64,000 bases of DNA from Flagellimonas oceanensis. Lineage in GTDB: Bacteria; Bacteroidota; Bacteroidia; Flavobacteriales; Flavobacteriaceae. The notes beneath the pieces are model-generated. The model did not search any database, was not told the DNA's origin, and saw only the letters and a program-made list of their open reading frames with translations. The stretch covers positions 322,927-386,926 of the forward strand of contig NZ_RZNA01000047.1 of NCBI RefSeq assembly GCF_003992595.1, read 5' to 3'. The translations under genes were made by a program, and so were the position numbers. Shown piece by piece: positions 18,372-28,174 of this stretch; positions within the stretch are counted from its first letter, which is position 1; each line of letters opens with the position of its first letter.

Positions 18372-19984
18372 AATGGACTAGAAGAGACCTTTTAATAGGA
18401 TTGGGAGGCCTGCCCGTGCTTGGAGCTGTATGGTGGGCTGGAGCGGCGACCTCAGTTGGATCACAAAAAAAGCGTTCCGAAATATTGGAACAGCTCAATA
18501 TAAAACCTTCTTTGCCACCTGCAGTACCCGGAATAGGGGGAGACCCGGTAAGAATCGGGGTCATTGGATTTGGAATTCGCGGAGAACAGTTGACCAGAGC
18601 TTTGGGTTTTGCCACCGATGAATGGAAGGAAGAAATGCGTTTGGCCGCCGAAGAGGACCCCAACAATAAAAGATTGGAAGATTTTGAAGCACAGGAACGG
18701 CTCAATGTGAAATTGGTGGGTATATGCGATGTATTCGATGTACGTGCGGAGAAATTCATTAATTCATTCTCTACGGATGACAATCAAATCAAAAGATATT
18801 TGACCTATAAGGACATGATTCAAAGTGGTGATGTGGATGCGGTAGTGATTGCGACACCGGACCACTGGCATGCCCCCATGTCCATCGAAGCATTGAACAA
18901 CAATGTGCATGTGTATGTGGAAAAACCGATGACGCACACTGTTGCGGAAACCTATACGTTGCGTGATGCTGCCGAAAAATCCGAAGCGGTATTCGCTGTG
19001 GGGCACCAACATAGACAAACTCTGAGCTTTAGTACCGCCCGAGATATTGTGGACAAAGGAACGCTGGGCCATGTGTCATTGATCCAGACAAATACCAACA
19101 GGAACGACGACAACGGTGCCTGGAACTATGATATGCATGAGAAAGCCAGTCCTGAAACCATTGATTGGGAGCAGTTCTTGGGTTCTGCACCAACAGTGCC
19201 GTTCAATAAGAACCATTTTTTCAGATGGCGTAAATGGTGGTCCTATGGTTCCGGTCTTTCGGGGGATCTATTGTCTCACGATTATGATCGTTTGAACTGC
19301 GTGCTAAATATGGGGATTCCTGCATCTGTAAGTTCTTCGGGAGGTATTTACACGCATAACGATGGACGAAATGTGCCCGATGTGATTCAAGTGAACATGG
19401 AGTTTCCAGATTTCAGCACAGGAAGTAGTCAAGCCAAGGGCAAGGAAAATGGTATGACCTTTTGCTATAGTGCTACTTTGGGTAACGGGTTCAGCAGACC
19501 TACTATTTTGATGGGGCACGATGCCACCATGGAATTGGGCAATAGATTGACCGTTTGGCCCGATGGCGCATCCACCCGATATGCCGATATGTTGGAAGCT
19601 GAAAAAATGAATCCCAATGTACCTATTTACCAATATGACCCTGCGGCCAATGCAACGGATGCCGTGTCTTCGGCCACATCGCAATACTTTGCAGATAAAG
19701 GTTTAATGTGGACCTATATTGATGGGGTCCGGGTAGATTCCACCTTCTTGCACATGCGGGAATGGTTGAGCGTTATCAAAAACGGTGGAAAAGTAAGCTG
19801 TGGTATCAAAGAAGGGTTCGAAGAGGCTATTTCTGCGCACATGGCGGGACTGTCCTGGAAACTGGGCAGAAAAATAGAATGGGATGCCGCAAGCCAAACC
19901 TTGAGACCAATTGAAGGAATTGACTTTGACCAAGTGCTCTTGGCCAATGAAAAATGGAACATACAACCAGAAATGGTTGGGTGA
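18368..19984 (+). CDS. Tat-exported Gfo/Idh/MocA family oxidoreductase
   Basis: The 538-residue protein begins MKWTRRDLLIGLGG, a twin-arginine signal peptide, so it folds with NAD(P) before export. A Rossmann fold (RIGVIGFGIRGEQL) and the family motif EKPMTHTV after DAVVIATPDHWHAP identify it; the catalytic region contains HDYDRLNC. Exported Gfo/Idh/MocA proteins of Bacteroidota often act on glycosides in sugar catabolism, but the substrate is unknown. The start overlaps the DoxX gene by ATGA. Confidence 0.9.
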   Translation: MKWTRRDLLIGLGGLPVLGAVWWAGAATSVGSQKKRSEILEQLNIKPSLPPAVPGIGGDPVRIGVIGFGIRGEQLTRALGFATDEWKEEMRLAAEEDPNNKRLEDFEAQERLNVKLVGICDVFDVRAEKFINSFSTDDNQIKRYLTYKDMIQSGDVDAVVIATPDHWHAPMSIEALNNNVHVYVEKPMTHTVAETYTLRDAAEKSEAVFAVGHQHRQTLSFSTARDIVDKGTLGHVSLIQTNTNRNDDNGAWNYDMHEKASPETIDWEQFLGSAPTVPFNKNHFFRWRKWWSYGSGLSGDLLSHDYDRLNCVLNMGIPASVSSSGGIYTHNDGRNVPDVIQVNMEFPDFSTGSSQAKGKENGMTFCYSATLGNGFSRPTILMGHDATMELGNRLTVWPDGASTRYADMLEAEKMNPNVPIYQYDPAANATDAVSSATSQYFADKGLMWTYIDGVRVDSTFLHMREWLSVIKNGGKVSCGIKEGFEEAISAHMAGLSWKLGRKIEWDAASQTLRPIEGIDFDQVLLANEKWNIQPEMVG

Positions 19985-20085
19985 GGTTTCTTGATTTTTA
20001 CGGATTCTAGTCCGGAGGATGGGATGTTGCCAAAGGGGATTTCACTCCTAAGGCAATGTCCCATTCGTATTTTTTCGGTGTGGAT

Positions 20086-20343
20086 TTAGGTTTCCATATT
20101 GTATACCTCGCCTCTATGGGGTTTAAGGATGTCCTTGACCTCTTTCAGTTCAAATTCGGCCACTACCAAATAGGCGATACTATGGGTGGGACTGAAATGC
20201 TCCACACCTCCCAAATCATATTTCAACTCCTCCACTTCCACAAACTCCTTGAGGTGTTTCAGGTAGTGTTCGGCAATCTGTGCGGCAGTTGGTCCTCTAA
20301 AGTCCCAAATAATCTTGATTTTTCTGTCCAAAAGTTTTTCCAT
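20086..20343 (-). CDS. Hypothetical protein (85 residues)
   Basis: I do not recognise a named family. The sequence reads as a compact alpha/beta protein (KIKIIWDFRGPTAAQIAEHYLKHLKEF) with no signal peptide or membrane segment. The stop of the upstream SRPBCC gene lies 5 bases before its start, so the two form an operon on the minus strand. Confidence 0.7.
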   Translation of the reverse strand: MEKLLDRKIKIIWDFRGPTAAQIAEHYLKHLKEFVEVEELKYDLGGVEHFSPTHSIAYLVVAEFELKEVKDILKPHRGEVYNMET

Positions 20344-20348
20344 TGTTG

Positions 20349-20801
20349 TTATGAATTGAGCACGGATGTGCCATTTTCGGCGAACGCCTTGAAGTCCTCC
20401 ATGTATTTTAAAGATTGTTTTTTAAAAGCGCCCGGCATCAAAAGTCCCATCAGCTTCATTCCGAATCCCGAGAATTGAAACTCCGATTCGGATATCCAAC
20501 GGGTAGCACCATTTTCTTCCTTAAAGTAATTTTTTTGAATGTTGTGAACACCTTTGGTGTCGTATGTCATGTGCATTTCTTCGGGAAGGTTCCTTTTAAT
20601 GATGGTCTCCACCATGTCCATCTTCCGTTTTCCCATTTCGTAACTTAGACTCATCCGGGAGCCTTCTTGCCCAACGTTGGTAGATAATTGTTCGTAACCA
20701 ATAAGTCCTTTCTGCCAATGCTTCATGTTGTCTGGGGCATCCATTTTTTTGATGAATTCCGCTCTGGGAACATCAACAACGATTTCGGTAGTATACTTCA
20801 T
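20349..20801 (-). CDS. SRPBCC (START-like) domain protein
   Basis: This 150-residue protein looks like a START/Bet v1-type beta-grip: it opens with MKYTTEIVVDVPRAEFIKKMDAPDNMKHWQKGL and has the long C-terminal helix (LKYMEDFKAFAENG) that lines the pocket. The family binds hydrophobic ligands or modifies small molecules. It is the first gene of a minus-strand pair with the 85-residue protein. No ligand is suggested by context. Confidence 0.78.
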   Translation of the reverse strand: MKYTTEIVVDVPRAEFIKKMDAPDNMKHWQKGLIGYEQLSTNVGQEGSRMSLSYEMGKRKMDMVETIIKRNLPEEMHMTYDTKGVHNIQKNYFKEENGATRWISESEFQFSGFGMKLMGLLMPGAFKKQSLKYMEDFKAFAENGTSVLNS

Positions 20802-20883
20802 GTTTGGTTTGGTTTCGTACTAAAGTAGCAATTTCTTGGCATCTATTTCCAACTAAAAATCTGTTAAGGAAATTAGAACCTTC

Positions 20884-20913
20884 TTGTAAGGGATTTTGTA
20901 ATTGTTATTTTTG
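20884..20913 (+). promoter_or_regulatory. Promoter just before the SurA-like lipoprotein gene
   Basis: TTG at 20884-20886 and TATTTTTG at 20906-20913 are spaced by 19 bases, a good -33/-7 pair. The -7 box ends only 4 bases before the ATG at 20918, so transcripts would be leaderless or nearly so. Confidence 0.65.
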
Positions 20914-20917
20914 CGAA

Positions 20918-21799
20918 ATGCTTAAGCACCAAAAAAATACGCTTATCATCCTTTTCGCTTTGGCTTCGGCCTTATTTGTTTCTTGCGAGGGCATGTTCAA
21001 TAAGGCGGAAGAAAAAGAACCACTGGCAAGGGTGGGCAATACTTTTCTGTATAAAGAGGATATTGCCTCTTTGATCAGGGATGACATGACAAAGGAGGAC
21101 AGCACTGTTTTTGTGACCAATTATGTCAACAATTGGGCATCCAAACAATTATTGTTGTCCAAATCGAAAATCAATCTGCCCGAAGAAAAATTGGCCGAGT
21201 TCGATCGTTTGGTGTCCGATTACCGTGCTGACCTATACACACGTGCTTATATTGAAGCATTGGTCAATCAATCCCAAGATACTTCCGTAACCAAAAGCCA
21301 GCTTGAAGAATTCTATGAGCGGGAGAAGGAAAACTTCAAACTGAACGAAAAACTCGTCCAGCTGAGGTTTGTGGGTATGTCAGAGCAGTTTTTAGATCGT
21401 GATGGGGTTGAGGCCAAAATCAAAAATTGGGACGATTCCGATAAAAGGTACTTGGACTCCATAGCAGTACAGTTCAAAAAAATCCATTTTAATGATTCCA
21501 TTTGGGTAAGTGCTTCGCGGGTAATCGAAGAAATACCCCCATTGACACAGGCAAATGAGGAAACTCACTTAAAAAAAGCACGATTTTTTGAGTTACAAGA
21601 CTCGTTAGAGGTATATTTGGGCTGGGTAACCAATGTGTTGGAAGTCAATGAAACAGCACCTTTTGATTATGTAGAGCCGGATATTAGGCAATTGATTTTG
21701 AACAGGAGACGGTTGAACTACATCAAAAGACTGGAAACCGAAATTATAGATGAAGCTATTAAGAAGAATGAATTTGAGGTTTATGATAAAGAAAATTAA
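20918..21799 (+). CDS. Periplasmic SurA/PpiC-like chaperone, lipoprotein
   Basis: The 293-residue product starts MLKHQKNTLIILFALASALFVSC, a lipoprotein signal. The following ARVGNTFLYKEDIASLI and long helices resemble the N-terminal chaperone part of SurA/PpiC-type peptidyl-prolyl isomerases, but no clear parvulin catalytic domain is visible. I chose ATG 20918 because the lipoprotein signal begins there. The next gene is a full SurA-like protein and overlaps this one by 17 bases, as in other flavobacteria where two SurA-like genes sit in tandem. It probably helps outer-membrane protein assembly. Confidence 0.8.
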   Translation: MLKHQKNTLIILFALASALFVSCEGMFNKAEEKEPLARVGNTFLYKEDIASLIRDDMTKEDSTVFVTNYVNNWASKQLLLSKSKINLPEEKLAEFDRLVSDYRADLYTRAYIEALVNQSQDTSVTKSQLEEFYEREKENFKLNEKLVQLRFVGMSEQFLDRDGVEAKIKNWDDSDKRYLDSIAVQFKKIHFNDSIWVSASRVIEEIPPLTQANEETHLKKARFFELQDSLEVYLGWVTNVLEVNETAPFDYVEPDIRQLILNRRRLNYIKRLETEIIDEAIKKNEFEVYDKEN

Positions 21800-23183
21800 A
21801 GGACTGTCCGTGGCATTTTTTGCAATGCTCGGAATGGTACAGGCACAGGAAGCAGACCAGGCATTGGGTGTGGACAATTCCACAAGCAACACTAAAAAAG
21901 TGAAATTGGATGGTATTGCCGCAGTGGTCGGGGACTATGTGATTTTGGAATCGGATATCGATAAAACATTGATCGATCTTCAAAATCAAGGGGCATCCAC
22001 CGAGGATGTGACCCGTTGCAGTCTTTTGGGCAAACTGATGGAAGATAGGTTGTACGCCCACCAAGCCGTCCAGGATAGCTTGTTGGTGTCCGATGATATG
22101 GTAAACGCCCAAAGTGATAGACAGATTCAGCAGTTGACCCAGGAAATAGGCAGTGTCGAAAAAATGCTCAGGTACTACAAAAAGTCCGATATGGAAAGCT
22201 TTCGAGAAGAGCTTTTTCAAATCAACAAGCTGCGTATGCTCTCTGAAAAAATGCAAGGTGAAATTGTGGAGTCTATCGAAGTGACCCCAGAGGAGGTTCG
22301 TCAGTTTTTCTATAAGATTCCAGAGGATGAACGACCTGTTTTTGGTGCAGAATTGGAAATAGCACAGATTGTGAAGCAGCCAGAAGCCCCTGAGGAGGAA
22401 AAACAAAAAGTAATCAATCAATTGAAGGAGATTCGTCAAGATGTTTTGGAGAACGATGCCAGTTTTAACGTGAAGACGATTTTATACTCTCAAGATCCAG
22501 CTAAAAAATCCAATGGGGGATTGTATAGTATTACCAAGGAGACCCAATTTGTAAAGGAATTCAAGGATGTTGCCTTTAGTCTTCAGGAAGGGGAGATATC
22601 AGAGCCCTTTGAGACAATGTTTGGATATCACATTTTATATGTTGAGAAAGTACGGGGACAAGAAAGAGATGTTCGACACATCCTTATGATTCCGGATATT
22701 CCCCAAAGCGCCATAGACAAAGCGGTAAGTGAATTGGATACCATTCGCCAGCAGATTTTGGATGGAAAATACACCTTTGCCGAGGCCGCACTGAATTTCT
22801 CCGATGAAAAAGAGACCAAGTTCGATGGTGGATTGCTCCGTAATCCCATCAACTTTGATTCCCGTTTTGAGTTGACCAAAATGGACCCGACACTCTACAA
22901 CCAAGTAAGGGATTTAAAAGATGGGGAAATCTCCCGCCCACTTCGCGAGAATGATCAGAGAGGTGGTCCTCCCAAGTTCAAGATCATGAAGATTTCCAAT
23001 CGATATGACGAACATGAGGCGGATTTTGCCAAAGACTACATTAAGATTCAGGAGTTGGCGCTAAGGGAAAAGCAGTTCAAAGCCATCAAGGAATGGATGG
23101 ACGATCATATCGAAGACACTTATATCCATGTGGATTCAGAAAGTAGGGCTTGCGATTTTGCAAACAACTGGGTAAAGGAGTAA
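21783..23183 (+). CDS. SurA-like peptidyl-prolyl cis-trans isomerase
   Basis: The 466-residue protein has a signal peptide (MIKKIKGLSVAFFAMLGMVQAQ), an N-terminal SurA chaperone region (KLDGIAAVVGDYVILESDID) and two parvulin-type domains (near residues 185-285 with GGLYSITKETQFVKEF and near 295-395 with GGLLRNPINFDSRFE). It assists outer-membrane protein folding in the periplasm. The start overlaps the previous gene and the ATG fits the signal peptide. A MoxR ATPase gene follows after 4 bases. Confidence 0.92.
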   Translation: MIKKIKGLSVAFFAMLGMVQAQEADQALGVDNSTSNTKKVKLDGIAAVVGDYVILESDIDKTLIDLQNQGASTEDVTRCSLLGKLMEDRLYAHQAVQDSLLVSDDMVNAQSDRQIQQLTQEIGSVEKMLRYYKKSDMESFREELFQINKLRMLSEKMQGEIVESIEVTPEEVRQFFYKIPEDERPVFGAELEIAQIVKQPEAPEEEKQKVINQLKEIRQDVLENDASFNVKTILYSQDPAKKSNGGLYSITKETQFVKEFKDVAFSLQEGEISEPFETMFGYHILYVEKVRGQERDVRHILMIPDIPQSAIDKAVSELDTIRQQILDGKYTFAEAALNFSDEKETKFDGGLLRNPINFDSRFELTKMDPTLYNQVRDLKDGEISRPLRENDQRGGPPKFKIMKISNRYDEHEADFAKDYIKIQELALREKQFKAIKEWMDDHIEDTYIHVDSESRACDFANNWVKE

Positions 23184-23187
23184 TCGT

Positions 23188-24141
23188 ATGTCGGATGTAG
23201 TAGCGGTAGAGAACCTGGTAAAAAAGCATCAGGAACTGAAAAAGGAGATTGCCAAGGTCATTGTGGGCCAAGAAGCGGTAATCGAACAAATACTATTATC
23301 CATTTACACGGGAGGACACTCCCTGCTGATCGGGGTGCCCGGTTTGGCAAAAACCCTGATGGTCAATACCATTGCACAGACTTTGGGTTTGGACTTCAAA
23401 AGAATCCAGTTCACTCCGGATTTGATGCCCAGTGATATTCTGGGAAGCGAAGTGCTGGATCAAAACCGCAACTTCAAATTTATAATGGGACCCGTTTTCG
23501 GAAACATCATCTTGGCAGATGAAATCAACAGAACCCCGCCTAAAACGCAGGCAGCTTTGCTGGAGGCCATGCAGGAACGTGCGGTGACCATTGCCGGAAA
23601 GCAATACAAGCTCAACCGACCCTATTTTGTGCTGGCCACCCAGAACCCCATTGAACAGGAAGGAACCTATCCGTTGCCGGAGGCTCAGCTGGACCGTTTT
23701 ATGTTCGCCATCGAATTGAAATATCCTTCGGTGGAAGAAGAGATTCAGGTGGTGAAATCCACCACTACGGATGATGAGGTTCAGATAAACACACTGTTCA
23801 ATGCGGATGAAATCATCGAAGTACAACATTTGATCAGGCGTATACCCGTGCCCGACAATGTTGTGGATTATGCTGTCAGGTTGGTCAATAGGACTAGACC
23901 GGGGCAGGAAGGTGCATCCGACTATGTGAAAAATTACATTGATTGGGGTGCAGGGCCCAGAGCATCACAGAATCTGGTTTTGGCAGCCAAGGCGCACGCG
24001 GCCATCAATGGGAAGTTCTCTCCCGACATCGAAGATGTCAAAGCGGTTTCTTTGGGAATACTTCGTCACAGGATACTAAAAAACTACAAAGCTGAGGCTG
24101 AAGGCATCACTGAGGAAAAAATTATCACGGAATTGTTGTAA
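23188..24141 (+). CDS. MoxR-type AAA+ ATPase
   Basis: This 317-residue cytosolic AAA+ protein has the Walker A motif GVPGLAKT, Walker B ILADEINRTPPKTQAALLEAMQE and sensor region (LATQNPIEQEGTYPLPEAQLDRF), all diagnostic of MoxR. MoxR proteins act as chaperones in maturation of larger complexes, usually with a VWA/DUF58 partner, but none is in the next positions (aconitase follows). It is 4 bases from the SurA gene and probably part of that operon. Confidence 0.95.
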   Translation: MSDVVAVENLVKKHQELKKEIAKVIVGQEAVIEQILLSIYTGGHSLLIGVPGLAKTLMVNTIAQTLGLDFKRIQFTPDLMPSDILGSEVLDQNRNFKFIMGPVFGNIILADEINRTPPKTQAALLEAMQERAVTIAGKQYKLNRPYFVLATQNPIEQEGTYPLPEAQLDRFMFAIELKYPSVEEEIQVVKSTTTDDEVQINTLFNADEIIEVQHLIRRIPVPDNVVDYAVRLVNRTRPGQEGASDYVKNYIDWGAGPRASQNLVLAAKAHAAINGKFSPDIEDVKAVSLGILRHRILKNYKAEAEGITEEKIITELL

Positions 24142-24246
24142 AAAATACGAAAGTCAGCACTTATTTAGTGCGATTCTAATTCCAAAATACTTCACGATTT
24201 AGTAAATTTACCGAATTACGAAAATCTTAAAAAACTCAATTATAGA

Positions 24247-26514
24247 ATGGCATTTGATATAGACATGATTAAGGGTGTCTACGCCACCATGGGTGAACGC
24301 GTAGAAAAAGCCCGTGAGTTGGTGGGCAAGCCCCTGACACTTTCCGAAAAAATACTATACTCTCACCTTTGGGACGGTAAAACAGAAAAAGCATACGTAA
24401 GAGGCAAGGATTACGTTGATTTTGCGCCCGATAGAATTGCTTGTCAAGACGCAACGGCGCAAATGGCCCTGTTGCAGTTTATGCAAGCGGGTAAAGACAA
24501 AGTGGCCGTGCCAACAACCGTTCACTGTGATCACTTGATTTTGGCAAAACAAGGTGCAGCTGCGGATTTGAAGCATGCCAACGAGACCAGTAAGGAGGTT
24601 TTTGACTTTTTGGGGTCTGTATCAAACAAATATGGTATCGGGTTTTGGAAACCAGGTGCCGGTATTATTCACCAAGTGGTTTTGGAGAATTATGCCTTTC
24701 CAGGAGGTATGATGATAGGAACCGATTCCCACACTGTGAACGCTGGTGGTTTGGGAATGGTGGCCATTGGTGTAGGTGGAGCAGATGCTGTGGATGTTAT
24801 GGCCGGAATGGCTTGGGAACTTAAATTCCCTAAGTTGATCGGTGTAAAGTTGACCGGAAAACTATCCGGTTGGACCGCACCGAAAGATGTTATTTTGAAA
24901 GTGGCCGAGATTCTTACCGTAAAAGGGGGAACGGGAGCCATTGTTGAATATTTTGGCCCGGGAGCAACTTCCATGTCCTGTACGGGTAAAGGAACCATCT
25001 GTAACATGGGTGCTGAAATTGGAGCGACCACGTCAACCTTTGGTTACGATGAATCCATGGAGCGCTATCTAAGAGCTACCGATAGATCGGATGTAGCAGA
25101 CGAAGCCAATAAAGTGAAAGAACACTTGACCGCTGATCCAGAAGTGTACGCCAATCCAGAGCAGTATTTCGATCAAGTGATCGAAATCAACCTGTCTGAA
25201 TTGATGCCTTTATTGAACGGACCTTTTACCCCAGACTTGGCTACCGAAGTAGGTACCATGAGGGAAAAGGCGGAAAAGAATGATTGGCCTTTGGCCGTTG
25301 AGTGGGGATTGATAGGTTCCTGTACCAACTCTTCCTATGAAGATTTGTCGAGAGCATCATCCATTGCACAACAAGCCTTGGACAAAAAATTGAAAACTAA
25401 AGCTGAATTTGGTATCAACCCAGGTTCGGAACAGGTAAGATACACTACGGAGCGGGACGGTATCTTGGACATATTCGAAAAATTGGACGCCAAGATCTTT
25501 ACCAATGCCTGTGGACCATGTATCGGCCAGTGGGGCCGTTATGAAGACCCCAAGAATGCGCCAAAGAACAGTATCGTGCATTCCTTTAACCGAAACTTTG
25601 CAAAGCGTGCCGATGGTAATCCAAATACCCATGCATTTGTGGCATCACCGGAAATGACGGCTGCCATAGCCATTGCCGGTCGTTTGGACTTTAACCCGTT
25701 GACGGACAAGTTGATCAATGAGGATGGTGAGGAAGTGATGTTGGACGAACCGACAGGATGGGAATTGCCACCGAAAGGTTTTGAAGTAAAGGAAAACGGC
25801 TACGAAGAGCCTCGTGAAGACGGTAGTGGAGTAGAGGTGATTGTTGCCGAAGGTTCCGAGCGTTTGCAATTGTTGACGCCATTTGAGCCTATCAAAGCAA
25901 GTGACCTTCAAGGTATGAAGCTTTTGATCAAGGCATTCGGAAAATGTACCACGGACCACATTTCCATGGCGGGACCTTGGTTGCGTTTTAGAGGGCACTT
26001 GGACAACATTGCCAACAACACCTTGATTGGAGCCGTGAACGCCTTCAACCAAAAGACCAATTTGGTAAAAAGCCAGCTGACCGGCGAGTACGGAGGGGTT
26101 CCGGATACGCAGCGTGAATACAAGAAAAAAGGAATCATGACCGTTGTTGTGGGTGACCATAACTATGGAGAAGGTTCTTCACGTGAGCATGCGGCCATGC
26201 AGCCAAGACATTTGGGCGTTGCTGTTGTATTGGTGAAATCCTTCGCAAGGATCCACGAGACCAACTTGAAGAAACAAGGTATGTTGGCCTTGACCTTTGC
26301 CAATGAGAACGATTACGATTTGATTCAAGAAGACGATACCTTCAACATTGTTGATGCAGCTGAGTTTGCACCGGACAAGCCTTTGACCATCGAAGTGGTG
26401 CACGCTGATGGAAGCAAGGACACCATTAAGGCAAACCACTCCTACAATGATGCGCAGATCAAGTGGTTCAACGAAGGTTCGGCCTTGAACTTGATCAAGA
26501 AACAGAATGCTTAA
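24247..26514 (+). CDS. Aconitate hydratase (mitochondrial-like type)
   Basis: This 755-residue TCA-cycle enzyme converts citrate to isocitrate with a [4Fe-4S] cluster. Cluster ligands are visible in [11 protein letters not shown] and [11 protein letters not shown]. The substrate-binding loops [11 protein letters not shown] and [22 protein letters not shown] follow in order, with the swivel domain after about 560. Length matches the eukaryotic-mitochondrial-like bacterial form; the shorter AcnB type has a different domain order. It stands alone behind MoxR and is closed by a terminator. Confidence 0.97.
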   Translation: MAFDIDMIKGVYATMGERVEKARELVGKPLTLSEKILYSHLWDGKTEKAYVRGKDYVDFAPDRIACQDATAQMALLQFMQAGKDKVAVPTTVHCDHLILAKQGAAADLKHANETSKEVFDFLGSVSNKYGIGFWKPGAGIIHQVVLENYAFPGGMMIGTDSHTVNAGGLGMVAIGVGGADAVDVMAGMAWELKFPKLIGVKLTGKLSGWTAPKDVILKVAEILTVKGGTGAIVEYFGPGATSMSCTGKGTICNMGAEIGATTSTFGYDESMERYLRATDRSDVADEANKVKEHLTADPEVYANPEQYFDQVIEINLSELMPLLNGPFTPDLATEVGTMREKAEKNDWPLAVEWGLIGSCTNSSYEDLSRASSIAQQALDKKLKTKAEFGINPGSEQVRYTTERDGILDIFEKLDAKIFTNACGPCIGQWGRYEDPKNAPKNSIVHSFNRNFAKRADGNPNTHAFVASPEMTAAIAIAGRLDFNPLTDKLINEDGEEVMLDEPTGWELPPKGFEVKENGYEEPREDGSGVEVIVAEGSERLQLLTPFEPIKASDLQGMKLLIKAFGKCTTDHISMAGPWLRFRGHLDNIANNTLIGAVNAFNQKTNLVKSQLTGEYGGVPDTQREYKKKGIMTVVVGDHNYGEGSSREHAAMQPRHLGVAVVLVKSFARIHETNLKKQGMLALTFANENDYDLIQEDDTFNIVDAAEFAPDKPLTIEVVHADGSKDTIKANHSYNDAQIKWFNEGSALNLIKKQNA

Positions 26515-26535
26515 TTGTATCTAATATAATCTGTG

Positions 26536-26571
26536 AAAACTCCTGATGTTGTAAAAGATATCAGGAGTTTT
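26536..26571 (+). terminator. Rho-independent terminator after aconitase
   Basis: A 12-base perfect stem AAAACTCCTGAT (26536-26547) pairs with ATCAGGAGTTTT (26560-26571) and is followed by a T-rich run. Confidence 0.85.
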
Positions 26572-26594
26572 TAATTTTTGAGAAATAGCAATTC

Positions 26595-27155
26595 ATGAAA
26601 ATCAGTAAAAAGACCGTTCTCAATATTGTATTGATTCTTTTTATCCTATCGTTTTTTGTCACTCCCATTGGGTATTACGGAAAAATTTGGTTGAACAGAC
26701 TGTTTGCCTTTTCTCCTTCGGTAATTGAAGAAGCAGAGCAACAAAAAATCACTGATTACGATTGGAGACTGAAAGATGAGGAGTGGAACTTTTTCAATTT
26801 CGAAGAATCCAAGGGAAATGTGATTCTAATTAACCTTTGGGCGTCATGGCGTTTGCCTTCCGAGGCCGAACTTGCAAGTATTCAGGAATTGTACGACAAA
26901 TACAAGGGCAAGATGGATTTCTATATTATTACCAATGAGGAGCAAGAACCGGTAGAGGCCTTTATGGAAGAACATGAATTTACCTTTCCCGTGACCTATT
27001 TGATCATAGGGGATAAAATGGCCGTGGATACCAGCAAAGTCCCATCTTCGTATTTGATTGATAAATCAGGTAATATTGTGATACACGAAGAAGGAATCTC
27101 AGATTGGAGTACCAAAAAAATATACAAACTGTTGGATGAATTGATTGCAGAATGA
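26595..27155 (+). CDS. TlpA-like thioredoxin-fold protein without the active-site cysteines
   Basis: This 186-residue protein has an N-terminal membrane anchor (about residues 9-27) and a periplasmic thioredoxin-like domain. Where active thiol oxidoreductases carry WCxxC it reads LWASWRLPSEAEL, with Arg86 and Ser89 in the cysteine positions; no other Cys pair is present. The cis-Pro loop survives (VPSSYLIDKSGNI). It is therefore probably non-catalytic in disulfide exchange and may be a binding or scaffold protein. Its last 4 bases overlap the start of its intact paralogue. Confidence 0.85.
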   Translation: MKISKKTVLNIVLILFILSFFVTPIGYYGKIWLNRLFAFSPSVIEEAEQQKITDYDWRLKDEEWNFFNFEESKGNVILINLWASWRLPSEAELASIQELYDKYKGKMDFYIITNEEQEPVEAFMEEHEFTFPVTYLIIGDKMAVDTSKVPSSYLIDKSGNIVIHEEGISDWSTKKIYKLLDELIAE

Positions 27156-27721
27156 AGAAGTTGACCAAAGAACAAATCAGTAATGGGATATGGATATTGG
27201 CCATATTGCTCATTCTTTTTACCCCTGTGGGATTCCATGTGAGGGTTTTGGTCAATAAAGTGGTAGCCACGGTAATCAGTCCAAGCACTGTTGATAAGGA
27301 CGAACAAGCAGCCTTGGGAAGCTATAATTGGAGTCTTGTTGGTTTGGATGGGGAACCTATGAACTTGCAATCAAAAAAGGGAGAAGTTGTCTTGGTCAAT
27401 GTATGGGCCACTTGGTGTCCGCCATGTGTTGCCGAACTTCCCGGTTTTATTGATTTGTACTCGGATTATAAGGACAAGGTCACTTTTGCCTTCGTTGCCA
27501 ATGATGAAAAGGATAAAGTCGTAGCCTTTCTAGAAAAAAAGGGATATGAATTGCCGGTGTACTTTCAAGCATCTGCTACGCCAACTGAGTTGGAAAGCGG
27601 TAGTATTCCCGTAACTTATATTATTGATAAACAAGGTAACATAGTGGTGGATAAAACGGGTGCAGCCAATTGGAATTCCGATAAGACCCGAAGCTTGCTG
27701 GACGATTTGGTGGCGGAATAA
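27152..27721 (+). CDS. TlpA family thiol-disulfide oxidoreductase
   Basis: The 189-residue protein has an N-terminal anchor (residues 12-28) and an intact TlpA active site, Cys89 and Cys92 in VWATWCPPCVAELPGF, with the IPVTYIIDKQG cis-Pro loop. It reduces disulfides in periplasmic targets such as cytochrome c or other envelope proteins. It is a tandem paralogue of the preceding gene. Its stop directly abuts the stop of crtZ on the other strand. Confidence 0.9.
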   Translation: MKKLTKEQISNGIWILAILLILFTPVGFHVRVLVNKVVATVISPSTVDKDEQAALGSYNWSLVGLDGEPMNLQSKKGEVVLVNVWATWCPPCVAELPGFIDLYSDYKDKVTFAFVANDEKDKVVAFLEKKGYELPVYFQASATPTELESGSIPVTYIIDKQGNIVVDKTGAANWNSDKTRSLLDDLVAE

Positions 27722-28174
27722 CTATTTCTTTTTGAAATATTTGAAAGGGACTACCAACATACCAAAGCATTCCCCATCTTCCTTACCTAAATGTTTGTGA
27801 TGGATTTTATGGGCCCTACGTACCCCACGGGCATACCAATTATTGGCATTTCGGAACATTTTGAACCGCTGGTGTATAAAAATATCATGCACGGTAAAAT
27901 AGGCAATGCCATAAGCTAAAATACCAAAGCCCAAAGGCCAACCGTACCAAAAAGAAGTGTAGCTGCCCAAGTAAAAGAGCGTCATGCTGACAACTGCATA
28001 AAAGATGAAAAAGGCATCATTGCGTTCAAACCAAGAATCATGGTCCTTTTTATGGTGGTCTTTATGCAGGCTCCATAGAAAACCGTGCATCACATATTTA
28101 TGCGTAAACCAAGCCATAAACTCCATGAAACAGAAGGTTGCCAAGAAAATCAATATCCAGAGTGCTACTTTCAT
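27722..28174 (-). CDS. crtZ: Beta-carotene hydroxylase
   Basis: This 150-residue membrane diiron enzyme hydroxylates beta-carotene rings to give zeaxanthin. The fatty-acid hydroxylase histidine motifs are present: HKYVMHG, HKDHHKKDHD, HDIFIHQRF and HKIHHKHLG. About four transmembrane segments are visible. It is the last gene of the carotenoid operon and its ATG overlaps the crtB stop by 4 bases. Confidence 0.93.
   Translation of the reverse strand: MKVALWILIFLATFCFMEFMAWFTHKYVMHGFLWSLHKDHHKKDHDSWFERNDAFFIFYAVVSMTLFYLGSYTSFWYGWPLGFGILAYGIAYFTVHDIFIHQRFKMFRNANNWYARGVRRAHKIHHKHLGKEDGECFGMLVVPFKYFKKK

Noticed and set aside
26595..27155. Frameshift or sequencing error as cause of the missing TlpA cysteines
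   Set aside because: The frame is open through the whole domain and the surrounding residues are in register, so substitution is the simplest reading.
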